From Nitrososphaerales archaeon (GTDB lineage Archaea; Thermoproteota; Nitrososphaeria; Nitrososphaerales; Gagatemarchaeaceae), in assembly GCA_030044375.1 (NCBI GenBank), contig JASHVX010000034.1, forward strand, positions 1 through 14,430: DNA of 14,430 nt. Direction: 5' to 3'. Below are positions 6,844 through 13,824 of the stretch, in pieces. A model generated the notes under the pieces. That model was not told where the DNA came from and did no database searches. It saw only the letters and a program-made list of their open reading frames with translations. The position numbers and the translations under genes are program-made. Positions within the stretch are counted from its first letter, which is position 1. The number at the start of each line of letters is the position of its first letter.

Positions 6844-7761
6844 CTACATGTCGACCCGGGTCAGCCACTTCGAGTACTTCGCGACCTTGCCGTGCACCAC
6901 GTCCCTGTAGAGGGCGCTGATCCGCTCGGTGACTGGGGACCGGCCGTTCCCTATCTTCCTCCCGTCGACCTCCCGCACCTTCGCTATCCCCACGGCGGTC
7001 CCGCTGAAGAACAGCTCGTCCGACGTGTACAGCTCCTCCCGGGTGAAGTCGTTCCTGTAGAACTTCAGGTTCGTGTCCAAGGCAAACTGGATCACCGTGT
7101 CCCTGGTTATGCCCCTGAGTATCCCTGAGCTGGCCGGCGGCGTGCTGAGGATGCCGTCCTTGACTCGGAAGACGTTCTCTCCCGGCCCCTCGGCGACGAC
7201 GCCGTGGCTGTTCAGGAGTATCGCCTCTTCCACGCCAGCCGCTATCGCCTCCATCTTGGCCAGCCCGGAGTTGGCGTAGTTGGCTGAGCACTTCGCCTGA
7301 GGAGGAAGCGACCTCGGGTCGAGCCTCACCCAGCTCGAGACCATGGCCCTCACGCCCCCGTCGTTGCCTTCCTTCCCGAGGTAGTCGCCCCACTCCCACG
7401 ACGCTATCGACACGGATATCTTGTTGCTGAGGGGGTTCAGGCCCATCTCGCCGTAGCCTGTGTAGGCTATGGGACGGATGTATGACTCGGGGACGCCGTT
7501 CTTTCTGACCAGGTCGATGCACGCTTCGCGGAGCTCGTTCGCGGAGAAGCCCAGGTTCATCCTATAGATCTTGGCGCTGTTGAGGAACCGGTCGATGTGC
7601 CCGTCCAGCCTGAATATCGCGGGCCCGTGGGCAGTCGAGAAGCAGCGGATCCCTTCGAAGATCGAGTAGCCGTAGTGGAGCCCGTGCGTGAGGACGTGTA
7701 TCTTCGCGTCCTCCCAGTCGACGAACTTCCCGTCCATCCAGATCTTCTTGAGCGCCTTCAT
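6844..7761 (-). CDS. ilvE: Branched-chain amino acid aminotransferase
   Basis: This 305-residue fold-type IV PLP enzyme transfers the amino group between Leu, Ile or Val and 2-oxoglutarate. It has the normal length and order of motifs. IWMDGKFVDWEDAKIHVLTHGLHYG is the N-terminal family signature. FEGIRCF (35-41) and RLDGHIDRFLNSA (51-63) follow. The PLP lysine is K157 in QAKCSANYANS. The family loop EGPGENVF (191-198) and GILRGITRDTVI are intact, as is FSGTAVGIAKV near the C-terminus. The ATG at 7761 is preceded by a TATA-like box at 7791-7798 that would give a leader of about seven bases. The gene converges on the DUF35 pair, with seven bases between stops, and diverges from the thiolase at 7923. 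It may supply branched 2-oxo acids to the nearby CoA enzymes, but biosynthesis is the default role. D-amino-acid aminotransferase is a less likely alternative. Confidence 0.92.
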   Translation of the reverse strand: MKALKKIWMDGKFVDWEDAKIHVLTHGLHYGYSIFEGIRCFSTAHGPAIFRLDGHIDRFLNSAKIYRMNLGFSANELREACIDLVRKNGVPESYIRPIAYTGYGEMGLNPLSNKISVSIASWEWGDYLGKEGNDGGVRAMVSSWVRLDPRSLPPQAKCSANYANSGLAKMEAIAAGVEEAILLNSHGVVAEGPGENVFRVKDGILSTPPASSGILRGITRDTVIQFALDTNLKFYRNDFTREELYTSDELFFSGTAVGIAKVREVDGRKIGNGRSPVTERISALYRDVVHGKVAKYSKWLTRVDM

Positions 7762-7790
7762 GACTGACGGTCCGCCTCCCGCAAGCGTCT

Positions 7791-7798
7791 CTATTTAG
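7791..7798 (-). promoter_or_regulatory. TATA-like box for ilvE
   Basis: On the minus strand this reads CTAAATAG, centred about 33 bases before the ATG at 7761. That predicts transcription start a few bases upstream of the ATG. It is one arm of a divergent promoter region shared with the thiolase at 7923. Confidence 0.5.
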
Positions 7799-7890
7799 GG
7801 ATGAGCGGCGAGGTGGTCTCTCCTGCGCCGCGCGCGACGTTCCAGCGCGGGGACGTGCGGCGACTCGACACCGCGAGGAGCTGCGCTCCG

Positions 7891-7898
7891 TTTATTAT
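7891..7898 (+). promoter_or_regulatory. TATA-like box for the acetyl-CoA acetyltransferase
   Basis: TTTATTAT stands in GC-rich sequence, centred about 28-29 bases before the ATG at 7923. The mRNA should be leaderless or carry a leader of a few bases. No Shine-Dalgarno sequence precedes the ATG. Confidence 0.6.
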
Positions 7899-7922
7899 CG
7901 GTGGAACGCGACCCCGTCAGGA

Positions 7923-9110
7923 ATGGAAGACCCCGTGATCCTCTCGGCGTGCAGGACGGGAATCGGGAAGTTCGGGAAGAGCCTCGTCGGCGTGAAGGCG
8001 ACGAAGCTGGGCTCAGTGGTCATCCAGGAGGCGCTGCGAAGGGCGAAGGTGGAGCCCTCGAAGGTCGACGAGGTCATCATGGGCAACGCGCTCGCCGCGG
8101 GCCTGGGCCAGAACCCCGCAAGGCAGGCTGCGATCGGGGGAGGAGTCCCCTTCGGAAAGGGCGCCGTCACGGTGAACAAGGTCTGCGGCTCGGGGCTCAA
8201 AGCAGTGATGCTCGCGGCTCAGGCCGTCAAGGCGGGGGACGCCGAGGTCGTGGTCGCAGGGGGGATGGAGAGCATGAGCAACGCGCCCCACATAGTGAGG
8301 GGCGAGCGCTGGGGGGTCAAGTTCGGCGACGCCCGGCTCCTCGACGCGATGCTCCTAGACGGGCTCTGGGACGCCTACCACGACTACCACATGGGGATCA
8401 CTGGCGAGAACGTGGCGAGGCGATACGGAATCACCAGGAAGGAGGCCGACCAGTTCGCGCTCGAGAGCCACATGAAGGCCGCAAGCGCCTCGAAGTCCGG
8501 GGCGTTCGCCGAAGAGATGGTCAAGGTCGATGTGGAGAGGGAGGACGGGAGCGCGTCGGTGTTCGATTCTGACGAATGCGTCAGGGCGGACACCACGCTC
8601 GAGAGGCTCGCCCAGCTCCGCCCGGTCTTCAAGGAAGGCGGGCTGCTGACCGCAGGGAACTCGTCCCAGCTCAGCGACGGCGCGTCTGCGCTTGTCGTGG
8701 CCTCCGAGAGGGCCGCGGACAGGCTGGGCGCGGAGCCCCTGGCCAAGATACTCGGCTACTCGACAGGCGGGCTCGAGCCGGCCAGGGTGATGGAGGCGCC
8801 GATACCCACCACGAAGGCGCTGCTCAGGAAGACGCGGATGACCGTGTCGGACATCGACTTGTTCGAGCACAACGAGGCGTACTCGACGGCCTCGATAGCC
8901 GTGAGGAGGGCGCTGGGGATACCGGAGGAGAAGTTCAACGTCAACGGAGGGGCGGTGGCGCTCGGCCACCCGATAGGGTGCAGCGGGGCCCGCGTCCTGA
9001 CCACTCTGATCTACGCCCTCAGGAGGGCCAAGAAGGAGACCGGGCTCGCGACGCTCTGCCTGGGGGGCGGCAACGCGGTCTCGATGGTCATTCAGAGCCA
9101 GGCTCTCTGA
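7923..9110 (+). CDS. Acetyl-CoA C-acetyltransferase (canonical thiolase)
   Basis: This 395-residue thiolase converts acetoacetyl-CoA plus CoA to two acetyl-CoA, or the reverse condensation. All three catalytic elements are present: Cys88 in KVCGSGLKAV, His349 in ALGHPIGCSG, and Cys379 in LCLGGGNAVS. The start signature ILSACRTGIGKFGKSL, the segment AGGMESMSNAPH and the motif EHNEAYSTA are typical of the acetyl-CoA acetyltransferase (AtoB/PhaA) type. Its intact active site contrasts directly with the two Cys-less paralogues at 156-2449. The ATG fits a leaderless promoter. The 3' end overlaps the convergent ligase gene by 23 bases. A 3-ketoacyl-CoA thiolase with a wider chain-length range is the main alternative; whether it degrades or builds acetoacetyl-CoA cannot be read from the sequence. 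Confidence 0.93.
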   Translation: MEDPVILSACRTGIGKFGKSLVGVKATKLGSVVIQEALRRAKVEPSKVDEVIMGNALAAGLGQNPARQAAIGGGVPFGKGAVTVNKVCGSGLKAVMLAAQAVKAGDAEVVVAGGMESMSNAPHIVRGERWGVKFGDARLLDAMLLDGLWDAYHDYHMGITGENVARRYGITRKEADQFALESHMKAASASKSGAFAEEMVKVDVEREDGSASVFDSDECVRADTTLERLAQLRPVFKEGGLLTAGNSSQLSDGASALVVASERAADRLGAEPLAKILGYSTGGLEPARVMEAPIPTTKALLRKTRMTVSDIDLFEHNEAYSTASIAVRRALGIPEEKFNVNGGAVALGHPIGCSGARVLTTLIYALRRAKKETGLATLCLGGGNAVSMVIQSQAL

Positions 9111-10797
9111 GCCTGCGCCTGAGGACCTTTCCGACGAGCGTCTTGGGGAGCTCCTGGACGAACTCGACCTTCTTGGGGACCTTGTACTTGACGAGCCGCT
9201 CGGCGCAGAACCTTTCGATCTCGTCCTCGGTAGCCAGAGGGGCGCCCGCCTTTCTGACGACGAAGGCCTTCACCACCTCCCCGCTGAACTCGTCCGGCGC
9301 GCCGACCACCCCGGCGTCCTGAATTCCGGGGTGCTCGAAGAGAACCTCTTCCACCTCACGCGGGTACACATTGAAGCCGCCTACGTTGATCATGTCCTTC
9401 TTCCTGTCCACGATGTAGAAGTAGCCGTCGCCGTCCATCCTCGCGATGTCCCCGGTGAGGAACCACCCGTCGCGGAAGGCGCGCGCTGTCTCGTCGGGGT
9501 TGTTCCAGTACCCTTTCATCACCTGCGGCCCCCTCACGGCGAGCTCGCCGGTGGAGCCCGCCTCGAGCGCCTTGCCCGGGTCTCCGATGTCCACGACTGT
9601 CGCGTCTGTCTCCGGGAAGGGTATCCCGATCGAACCGTCCCTTACGCCGCCTTCGGTGAGAGGGTTGCAGTGGGTGATCGGGCTCGTCTCGGACAGGCCG
9701 TAGCCCTCGACCAGCCTGGCGCCGGTGAGCTCGATGAACCTCCTGCGGACGGCCTGCGGGAGCGCCGACCCGCCGGACACGCAGACCTTCACCGACCTCA
9801 GGTCGAAGCCGCGCGCCTTGGGGCTGCTGTTGACCGCGATGTACATAGCCGGGACCCCGCAGAAGGACGTGACCCTCTGCTTCTGGATGGTCTTCATGAC
9901 CTCGTTCACATGGAAGCTGGGCAGCAGCACGACCCGCGACCCGGCGTACAGCGGTGCGTTCAACGCCGCGGTCAGGCCATAGATGTGGAACAACGGCAGG
10001 ACCGCGAGCGCTACGTCGCCCTCGGTGAGCGGGAGGTATCGCGCCGTCCTTACCGCGTTGCAGTAGAGGTTGTAGTGCGTGAGCATCGCCCCCTTGGAGA
10101 CGCCTGTGGTGCCTCCCGTGTATTGGAGCACTGCGGTGTCCTGCACGGGGTCGACCGAGGCGGACGACCGGAGGGGAGGGCTGGAGGCAACCAGCGACCT
10201 GAAGTCGACCGTGTCCTCCCTCTTGACGCTTCTGACCCCGCCCAGGGGGGCCAGCCTCCTCTTCAGGCTGGGTAGGTAGTCGGCGACGCTCGTCGTCACG
10301 ACGTGGCGCAAGGAGGTCTTCTTCCTGCAGCGCCCGACGCTGTCGTAAAGGTCGGCCCCCTTGACCACGTCGCTGGACGCAACTATCACTTCGGCCCCGG
10401 AGTCGCTCAGTTGGCGCTCCAGCTCCCTCTCCTTGTACAGCGGGTTGTTGGCGACTACGACGGCCGCCGCCTTCAGGGTCCCGAAGAACGAGAACACGAA
10501 CTGTGGGGTGTTGGGAAGGAAGATGGCGACCCTGTCTCCGCGCTTCACGCCGAGCCCTGCGAGCGCGGACGCGAACCTGGAGGAGACCTCGTCTACCTCA
10601 GAGTAAGGGAAGTCCCGGCCCTGGTAGTGCAGGCACACGGCGGCAGGGCTCCTCTTCGCGGGCTCAGAGACGAGCGCGTGGAGGGGCTTGGGCTCCGGAG
10701 CCGCCCCTGTCGCCCCCGCCCGTGCAAGCTCCTGGAGCTGGACTCTCGACCACGGCCGGTCCTCTTGCAATCTCTGGGTCGGAGAGGCAGCGGACAC
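9088..10797 (-). CDS. Medium/long-chain acyl-CoA ligase (AMP-forming)
   Basis: This ANL-superfamily ligase (569 residues) activates a carboxylic acid through an adenylate to its CoA thioester. Motifs appear in order: FLPNTPQFVFSFFGTLKAAAVVVANNPLY (about 93-121), the P-loop YTGGTTGVSKGAM (226-238), LPLFHIYGLTAALNAPL, EGYGLSETSP, DGWFLTGDIARMDGDGYFYIVDRKKDMI, the GGFNVYPREVEEV loop, and the C-terminal adenylation lysine K557 in LPKTLVGKVLRR. The pattern resembles FadD-type enzymes more than acetyl-CoA synthetases; the chain length accepted is not visible. The GTG at 10797 gives the longest reading. A TATA-like CTTAAG at about 10801-10806 would instead put transcription start near 10777 and favour the in-frame TTG at 10770. 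It converges with and overlaps the canonical thiolase, a common fatty-acid or carboxylic-acid catabolic pairing. Confidence 0.9.
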   Translation of the reverse strand: MSAASPTQRLQEDRPWSRVQLQELARAGATGAAPEPKPLHALVSEPAKRSPAAVCLHYQGRDFPYSEVDEVSSRFASALAGLGVKRGDRVAIFLPNTPQFVFSFFGTLKAAAVVVANNPLYKERELERQLSDSGAEVIVASSDVVKGADLYDSVGRCRKKTSLRHVVTTSVADYLPSLKRRLAPLGGVRSVKREDTVDFRSLVASSPPLRSSASVDPVQDTAVLQYTGGTTGVSKGAMLTHYNLYCNAVRTARYLPLTEGDVALAVLPLFHIYGLTAALNAPLYAGSRVVLLPSFHVNEVMKTIQKQRVTSFCGVPAMYIAVNSSPKARGFDLRSVKVCVSGGSALPQAVRRRFIELTGARLVEGYGLSETSPITHCNPLTEGGVRDGSIGIPFPETDATVVDIGDPGKALEAGSTGELAVRGPQVMKGYWNNPDETARAFRDGWFLTGDIARMDGDGYFYIVDRKKDMINVGGFNVYPREVEEVLFEHPGIQDAGVVGAPDEFSGEVVKAFVVRKAGAPLATEDEIERFCAERLVKYKVPKKVEFVQELPKTLVGKVLRRRLREPGSE

Positions 10798-10844
10798 CCC
10801 TTAAGCGTATCTGGCGGGCCGAGGTCGAAAACATCGGGTCTAGA

Positions 10845-10853
10845 CTTAAGTAT
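10845..10853 (+). promoter_or_regulatory. TATA-like box for the DUF373-uppS operon
   Basis: CTTAAGTAT is centred about 33-34 bases before the ATG at 10883, predicting a leader of about eight bases. A GGAG touches the ATG too closely to act as a normal ribosome binding site. Confidence 0.45.
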
Positions 10854-10882
10854 CGTCGGCGTCACTTCGTGGAACGACGGAG

Positions 10883-12001
10883 ATGTCAGGGGAGCCTGAG
10901 CACCTTCTAATCCTGTGCGTGGACAGAGACGACGACCTGGGCGTCAAGGCGAGAGTCCAGACTCCCGTCGTAGGCAGGGACGCCGCCCTAGCGGCTGCCA
11001 CCAAGCTCGCCCTCTCCGACCCCGAGGAGGCCGACGCCAACGCGATCTTCGCCGCGGTGAAGAGGCTGGACGAGCTCTCCTCGAAGGGGACGGACTGCGA
11101 GGTCGCAGTGGTCTCTGGTGACATCAACAGGGGCATCGACGCGGACAGGCATGTGAGCAGGGAGATACAGGGGATACTCAAGGGGTCGAACTACACGGGG
11201 GTGATCCTCGTCTCCGACGGCGGCGATGACGAGAGCGTCATCCCTGTCGTGCAGAGCCTGAAGCCCATCGTCTCCGTGGACAGGGTGGCGGTGAAGCACA
11301 GCCAGTCCGTCGAGGAGACATACATGGTGCTCGGCCGCTACCTCAGGATGCTTGTCTTCGACCCATATTACTCGAAGTGGAGTCTCGGAGTCCCAGGGCT
11401 CATCCTCATCCTCGCCGGCATCCTCACGGTCTTCGGCAAGGTGCTTGACGCCGAGCTCGCCGCGCTCTTGATCCTCGGAGGTGCCTTCTTCATCAGGGGG
11501 TTCAACGTCGACAGGACCGTAGCCGGTCTCCTGCACAGGGGGCCCACAGGATACATACGGTTCTTCTCCATGGTGACCAGCGTGCTCGTGGTCGTAGCCG
11601 GGATATTCACCGGATACAGCGACATGATAATGACGCCCGCGGCTAACGCGGTGGCTGCCGACCCGTCTCAGCTTTTCATATTCGGCGGGAGGCTCGTGGG
11701 CTACCTCATCAGCGGGAGCCTGAACCTCGTCTGGGCGGGCGTGGCCATCTATGCCACCGGCGCGCTGCTCTCCCACCTCGCGCGCGACAGCGTCCGCTGG
11801 AGGCGCGACGTCTTCCTGCTGGTGATGCTGGGGCTCTTCTATCTCCCCGTCAACACCTTCTCGGAGTTCCTCATCAGCGGGACCGCGGAGTCGACTCTCC
11901 TCCTGATATCGTACATCCTGCTTGGGCTCGCGGCGACCTTCGTCCTGACGACCGCCCTCTACCCAAGGCTGAGGACCAAGGGATTCACAGACAGGGACTA
12001 G
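10883..12001 (+). CDS. DUF373 family integral membrane protein
   Basis: This 372-residue protein is of the DUF373 type, which is essentially archaeal and has no established function. The N-terminal ~165 residues look soluble and Rossmann-like: HLLILCVDRDDDLGVKA (7-23), the family segment ALSDPEEADANAIFAAVKRL (43-62), EVAVVSGD (73-80), and GVILVSDGGDDE (106-117). From about residue 168 on there are roughly six to seven hydrophobic segments, starting VPGLILILAGILTVFG, with later ones including FFSMVTSVLVVVAGIF and LLLISYILLGLAATFVLTTAL. The stop lies three bases before the uppS start, so the two genes are almost certainly co-transcribed. That pairing suggests a role near membrane lipid or polyprenol metabolism, which is inference only. 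The family call is firm; the function is open. Confidence 0.87.
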   Translation: MSGEPEHLLILCVDRDDDLGVKARVQTPVVGRDAALAAATKLALSDPEEADANAIFAAVKRLDELSSKGTDCEVAVVSGDINRGIDADRHVSREIQGILKGSNYTGVILVSDGGDDESVIPVVQSLKPIVSVDRVAVKHSQSVEETYMVLGRYLRMLVFDPYYSKWSLGVPGLILILAGILTVFGKVLDAELAALLILGGAFFIRGFNVDRTVAGLLHRGPTGYIRFFSMVTSVLVVVAGIFTGYSDMIMTPAANAVAADPSQLFIFGGRLVGYLISGSLNLVWAGVAIYATGALLSHLARDSVRWRRDVFLLVMLGLFYLPVNTFSEFLISGTAESTLLLISYILLGLAATFVLTTALYPRLRTKGFTDRD

Positions 12002-12004
12002 CCG

Positions 12005-12787
12005 ATGCTCGACTCGGTTCTCCGGACGGTCGGAGCGTACAGGCTGTATGAAGGGAGGCTCAAGGCTCAGGTGGAGGCCGAGCCGATCCCCTCACACATA
12101 GGCATCATACTCGACGGGAACAGGCGCTGGGCGGCCAGCCAGGGGCTCACCAACGGGCTGGGCCACAAGGAAGGCGCGAACAGGGCCGAGGAGCTGCTGG
12201 ACTGGTGCCACGAGCTCGGCATAAGGACCGTGACCCTCTATGTGCTCTCGACTGAGAACCTGGAGAGGGAGATAGACGAGCTCAAGGGGCTCTTCGAGCT
12301 GATCGAGGCCAGGCTGAACGGCCTCCTGTCCGACGAGAGGATAGTGAGGTACAAGGTGAAGGTGAGGGCGATAGGGCACCTCGACCTCCTCCCTCAGTCC
12401 ATCCGCGACCTCCTCTCGGCCATCGAAGCCAAGACGGCCCAGTTCGACACGCACTTCCTCAACATAGCCGTCGCATACGGCGGGAGGGCGGAGATCACTG
12501 ACGTCATGAGGGCGGTCGCCCGGGAGGTGAAGGCCGGGGCGCTGGACCCCGAGGAGATCACCGAGGAGACGATCGGCAGGAGGCTCTACACGTCGTTCCT
12601 GCCGAACCAGGAGCCGGAGCTGATCATAAGGACGTCCGGCGAGGAGAGGATGAGCGGATTCCTCCTATGGCAGGGGGCGTACTCGGAGCTCGTGTTCATG
12701 GACGTGTTCTGGCCGGCCTTCCGGAAGATAGACCTGATGAGGGCGATAAGGACGTACCAGAGAAGGACGCGCAGATACGGAAAGTAG
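12005..12787 (+). CDS. uppS: cis-Prenyltransferase (undecaprenyl-diphosphate-synthase type)
   Basis: This 260-residue cytosolic cis-prenyltransferase adds isopentenyl diphosphate units in cis to make long polyprenyl diphosphates. In archaea these become the dolichol-type carriers for glycan assembly. The conserved regions are complete: ILDGNRRWA (35-43), with the Mg-binding catalytic Asp37; GLGHKEGA (51-58); TLYVLSTENLER (77-88); NIAVAYGGRAEI (153-164); and RTSGEERMSGFLLWQGAYSELVF (209-231). The SEL element helps bind the homoallylic substrate. The length is typical. The ATG follows the DUF373 stop after three bases, so translation is probably coupled. The TAG at 12785-12787 is followed at once by the promoter of the next gene. 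The exact chain length of the product cannot be told. Confidence 0.94.
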   Translation: MLDSVLRTVGAYRLYEGRLKAQVEAEPIPSHIGIILDGNRRWAASQGLTNGLGHKEGANRAEELLDWCHELGIRTVTLYVLSTENLEREIDELKGLFELIEARLNGLLSDERIVRYKVKVRAIGHLDLLPQSIRDLLSAIEAKTAQFDTHFLNIAVAYGGRAEITDVMRAVAREVKAGALDPEEITEETIGRRLYTSFLPNQEPELIIRTSGEERMSGFLLWQGAYSELVFMDVFWPAFRKIDLMRAIRTYQRRTRRYGK

Positions 12788-12794
12788 CAACAAC

Positions 12795-12803
12795 GATTAT
12801 AAC
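12795..12803 (+). promoter_or_regulatory. TATA-like box for the eL22-like gene
   Basis: GATTATAAC lies just after the uppS stop, centred 30 bases before the TTG at 12829. This spacing supports the TTG as the start, with a very short leader. A GAGGAGG stretch at 12808-12814 lies too far from the TTG to be a good ribosome binding site. Confidence 0.55.
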
Positions 12804-12828
12804 AGCAGAGGAGGACGGGTCAAAAGGA

Positions 12829-13365
12829 TTGAAGATAGTCCTCGGCACGCTGAAGGACAAGGGCGAAGAGCTCGTAGGGTTCCTGGAGCCGAGGGTGGGG
12901 ACCAAGCCGTCGCTGTCGAGCGGCGAGATAGACGTCGAAGACGAGGCGGTGAGGAAGGGGGTCAAGCCGAGGCACGTCAAGACGTACATCAAGAGGTTCC
13001 TTTACATGAACGGCCTCAAGAAGAACTACAGGATCTTCGTCGCGGGGACGGAGCTCACGGTCCAGGAGATAGAGGTAGGCGAGAAGGAGGAGAAGGAGAA
13101 AGAGAAGGAGGAGAAGAAGCGGGAAGAGAAGGAGGAGGCCGAGCAGCGCGAAGTCGAAGCCGAGAAGGAGAAGGAGAAGAAGCGCGAAGAGAGGAAGAAG
13201 GAAGCCGAAGCCGCCTCCGAGGAGGCCGAACCCAAGAAGGAGGAGCCTAAGGCGAAGAAGCCCCGCGCCAAGAAGAAGAAGGGAGAGAAGAAGGACGACG
13301 AAGACGCAGGCAAGGAAGACGAAGCGTCGGGCAAGGACGCCGAAGCTAGCGGCGACGCGCCCTAG
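12829..13365 (+). CDS. Ribosomal protein eL22-like protein with a long Lys/Glu tail
   Basis: This 178-residue protein has two parts. Residues 1-84 look like a small globular domain: MKIVLGTLKDKGEELVGFLE, then VKPRHVKTYIKRFLYMNGLKKNYRIFV (45-71), then GTELTVQEIEV (73-83). This order resembles eukaryotic ribosomal eL22, which begins LKFTLDC, has [24 protein letters not shown] and closes with YELRYFQI before an acidic tail. Residues 85-178 are almost only Lys, Glu, Arg, Ala and Asp and should be a disordered or helical charged tail. There is no ATG or GTG at the right place. TTG 12829 is chosen because the domain begins there and a TATA box lies 30 bases upstream; earlier in-frame codons lie inside uppS. 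eL22 is mainly eukaryotic and reported from some archaea. The match is from remembered family pattern, so a different RNA-binding protein is possible. Confidence 0.55.
   Translation: MKIVLGTLKDKGEELVGFLEPRVGTKPSLSSGEIDVEDEAVRKGVKPRHVKTYIKRFLYMNGLKKNYRIFVAGTELTVQEIEVGEKEEKEKEKEEKKREEKEEAEQREVEAEKEKEKKREERKKEAEAASEEAEPKKEEPKAKKPRAKKKKGEKKDDEDAGKEDEASGKDAEASGDAP
13081..13290 (+). repeat. Purine-rich low-complexity coding tract
   Basis: About 200 bases are made mostly of AAG, GAG and GAA codons, so the plus strand is very purine-rich. This is the DNA form of the Lys/Glu tail of the gene at 12829-13365, not an independent element. Such tracts are prone to length change. Confidence 0.6.
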
Positions 13366-13714
13366 GCCTCGAGCTCTCGCGAAGAAGGACCCTCAGGTAG
13401 TTCCTCGCCTCTCTCAGGTCCCTCAGAGACCCGATGTAGTCCCCTGCGGCGAAGCTCTGGGAGCCCCTCCTCAGGTGCTTCAGTGAGAACTGCAGTGCCT
13501 GCCTCTCGTCGGGGACCTTGTACCTCTTCGGACTGATGAACCGGCCAGGGTTCTCTTCGTCGATCTCGACCCTGACGAAGACGATGCTCTTCTCGAGGTC
13601 GACGTAGGACACCCATATCGAGTGCATCTGGTCGCGCGTCGGGTCCCCTGAGATCGAAGCGATCAGCGATGACAGCCTGGCCTCCGCGTCGGCAAGGTCA
13701 GCCTTCGTCTCCAC
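13346..13714 (-). CDS. Helical protein of unknown function
   Basis: I do not recognise a family. From the GTG at 13714 it is 122 residues. It has an N-terminal helix (ADLADAEARLSSLIASI), a central strand-rich part (IWVSYVDLEKSIVFVRVEIDEENPG), and a C-terminal helical pair: ALQFSLKHLRRGSQSFAAGDY, then GSLRDLREARNYLRVLL. The helical pair recalls TPR- or HEPN-like hairpins. It ends in a very basic tail (RPRARRR), compatible with nucleic-acid or ribosome contact. The frame is open up to a GTG at 13807, but the added residues are Gly/Pro-rich and a TATA-like box (13795-13800) lies inside that extension, so I prefer 13714. Its 3' end overlaps the eL22-like gene's end by 20 bases in convergent orientation. 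Confidence 0.6.
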   Translation of the reverse strand: METKADLADAEARLSSLIASISGDPTRDQMHSIWVSYVDLEKSIVFVRVEIDEENPGRFISPKRYKVPDERQALQFSLKHLRRGSQSFAAGDYIGSLRDLREARNYLRVLLRESSRPRARRR

Positions 13715-13769
13715 GCGCCAGTCTTGGTCTCGGCCTCTTGGACCGCCCGGGCACGAGGGGTTCGGGCTC

Positions 13770-13789
13770 AAAGGCCCGCCAAGGCCTTT
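13770..13789. promoter_or_regulatory. Perfect inverted repeat in a divergent promoter region
   Basis: AAAGGCC, a six-base spacer, then GGCCTTT form a perfect 7-bp palindrome. It ends five bases from the TTATAA at 13795-13800, on the side where minus-strand transcription would begin. The position suits an operator for a dimeric repressor. It could also be chance in GC-rich DNA. Confidence 0.3.
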
Positions 13790-13794
13790 CAACC

Positions 13795-13800
13795 TTATAA
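13795..13800. promoter_or_regulatory. Palindromic TATA between divergent genes
   Basis: TTATAA is centred 27-28 bases before the plus-strand TTG at 13825, an excellent leaderless spacing. On the minus strand it would start transcription near 13771, leaving a leader of about 57 bases before the GTG at 13714. This is the same arrangement as at 3387-3392. Confidence 0.55.
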
Positions 13801-13824
13801 CTGACACGAAGCGGGCGCCCCTCG

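Noticed and set aside
9331..10275. 314-codon frame on the plus strand opposite the acyl-CoA ligase
   Set aside because: It is antisense to a gene with full ligase motifs and shows only His/Arg/Val-rich shadow composition.
12667..12828. Start of the eL22-like gene at 12667 inside uppS
   Set aside because: That reading overlaps the conserved C-terminal region of uppS in another frame, and the TATA box lies downstream at 12795.
13081..13290. Possible tandem repeat or CRISPR-like array in the GAAGAAG-rich tract
   Set aside because: The units are irregular Lys/Glu codons in one reading frame, with no conserved repeat-spacer pattern.
13715..13807. Longer form of the minus-strand helical protein starting at 13807
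   Set aside because: The extension is Gly/Pro-rich, contains the TATA-like box and the inverted repeat, and does not look like coding sequence.
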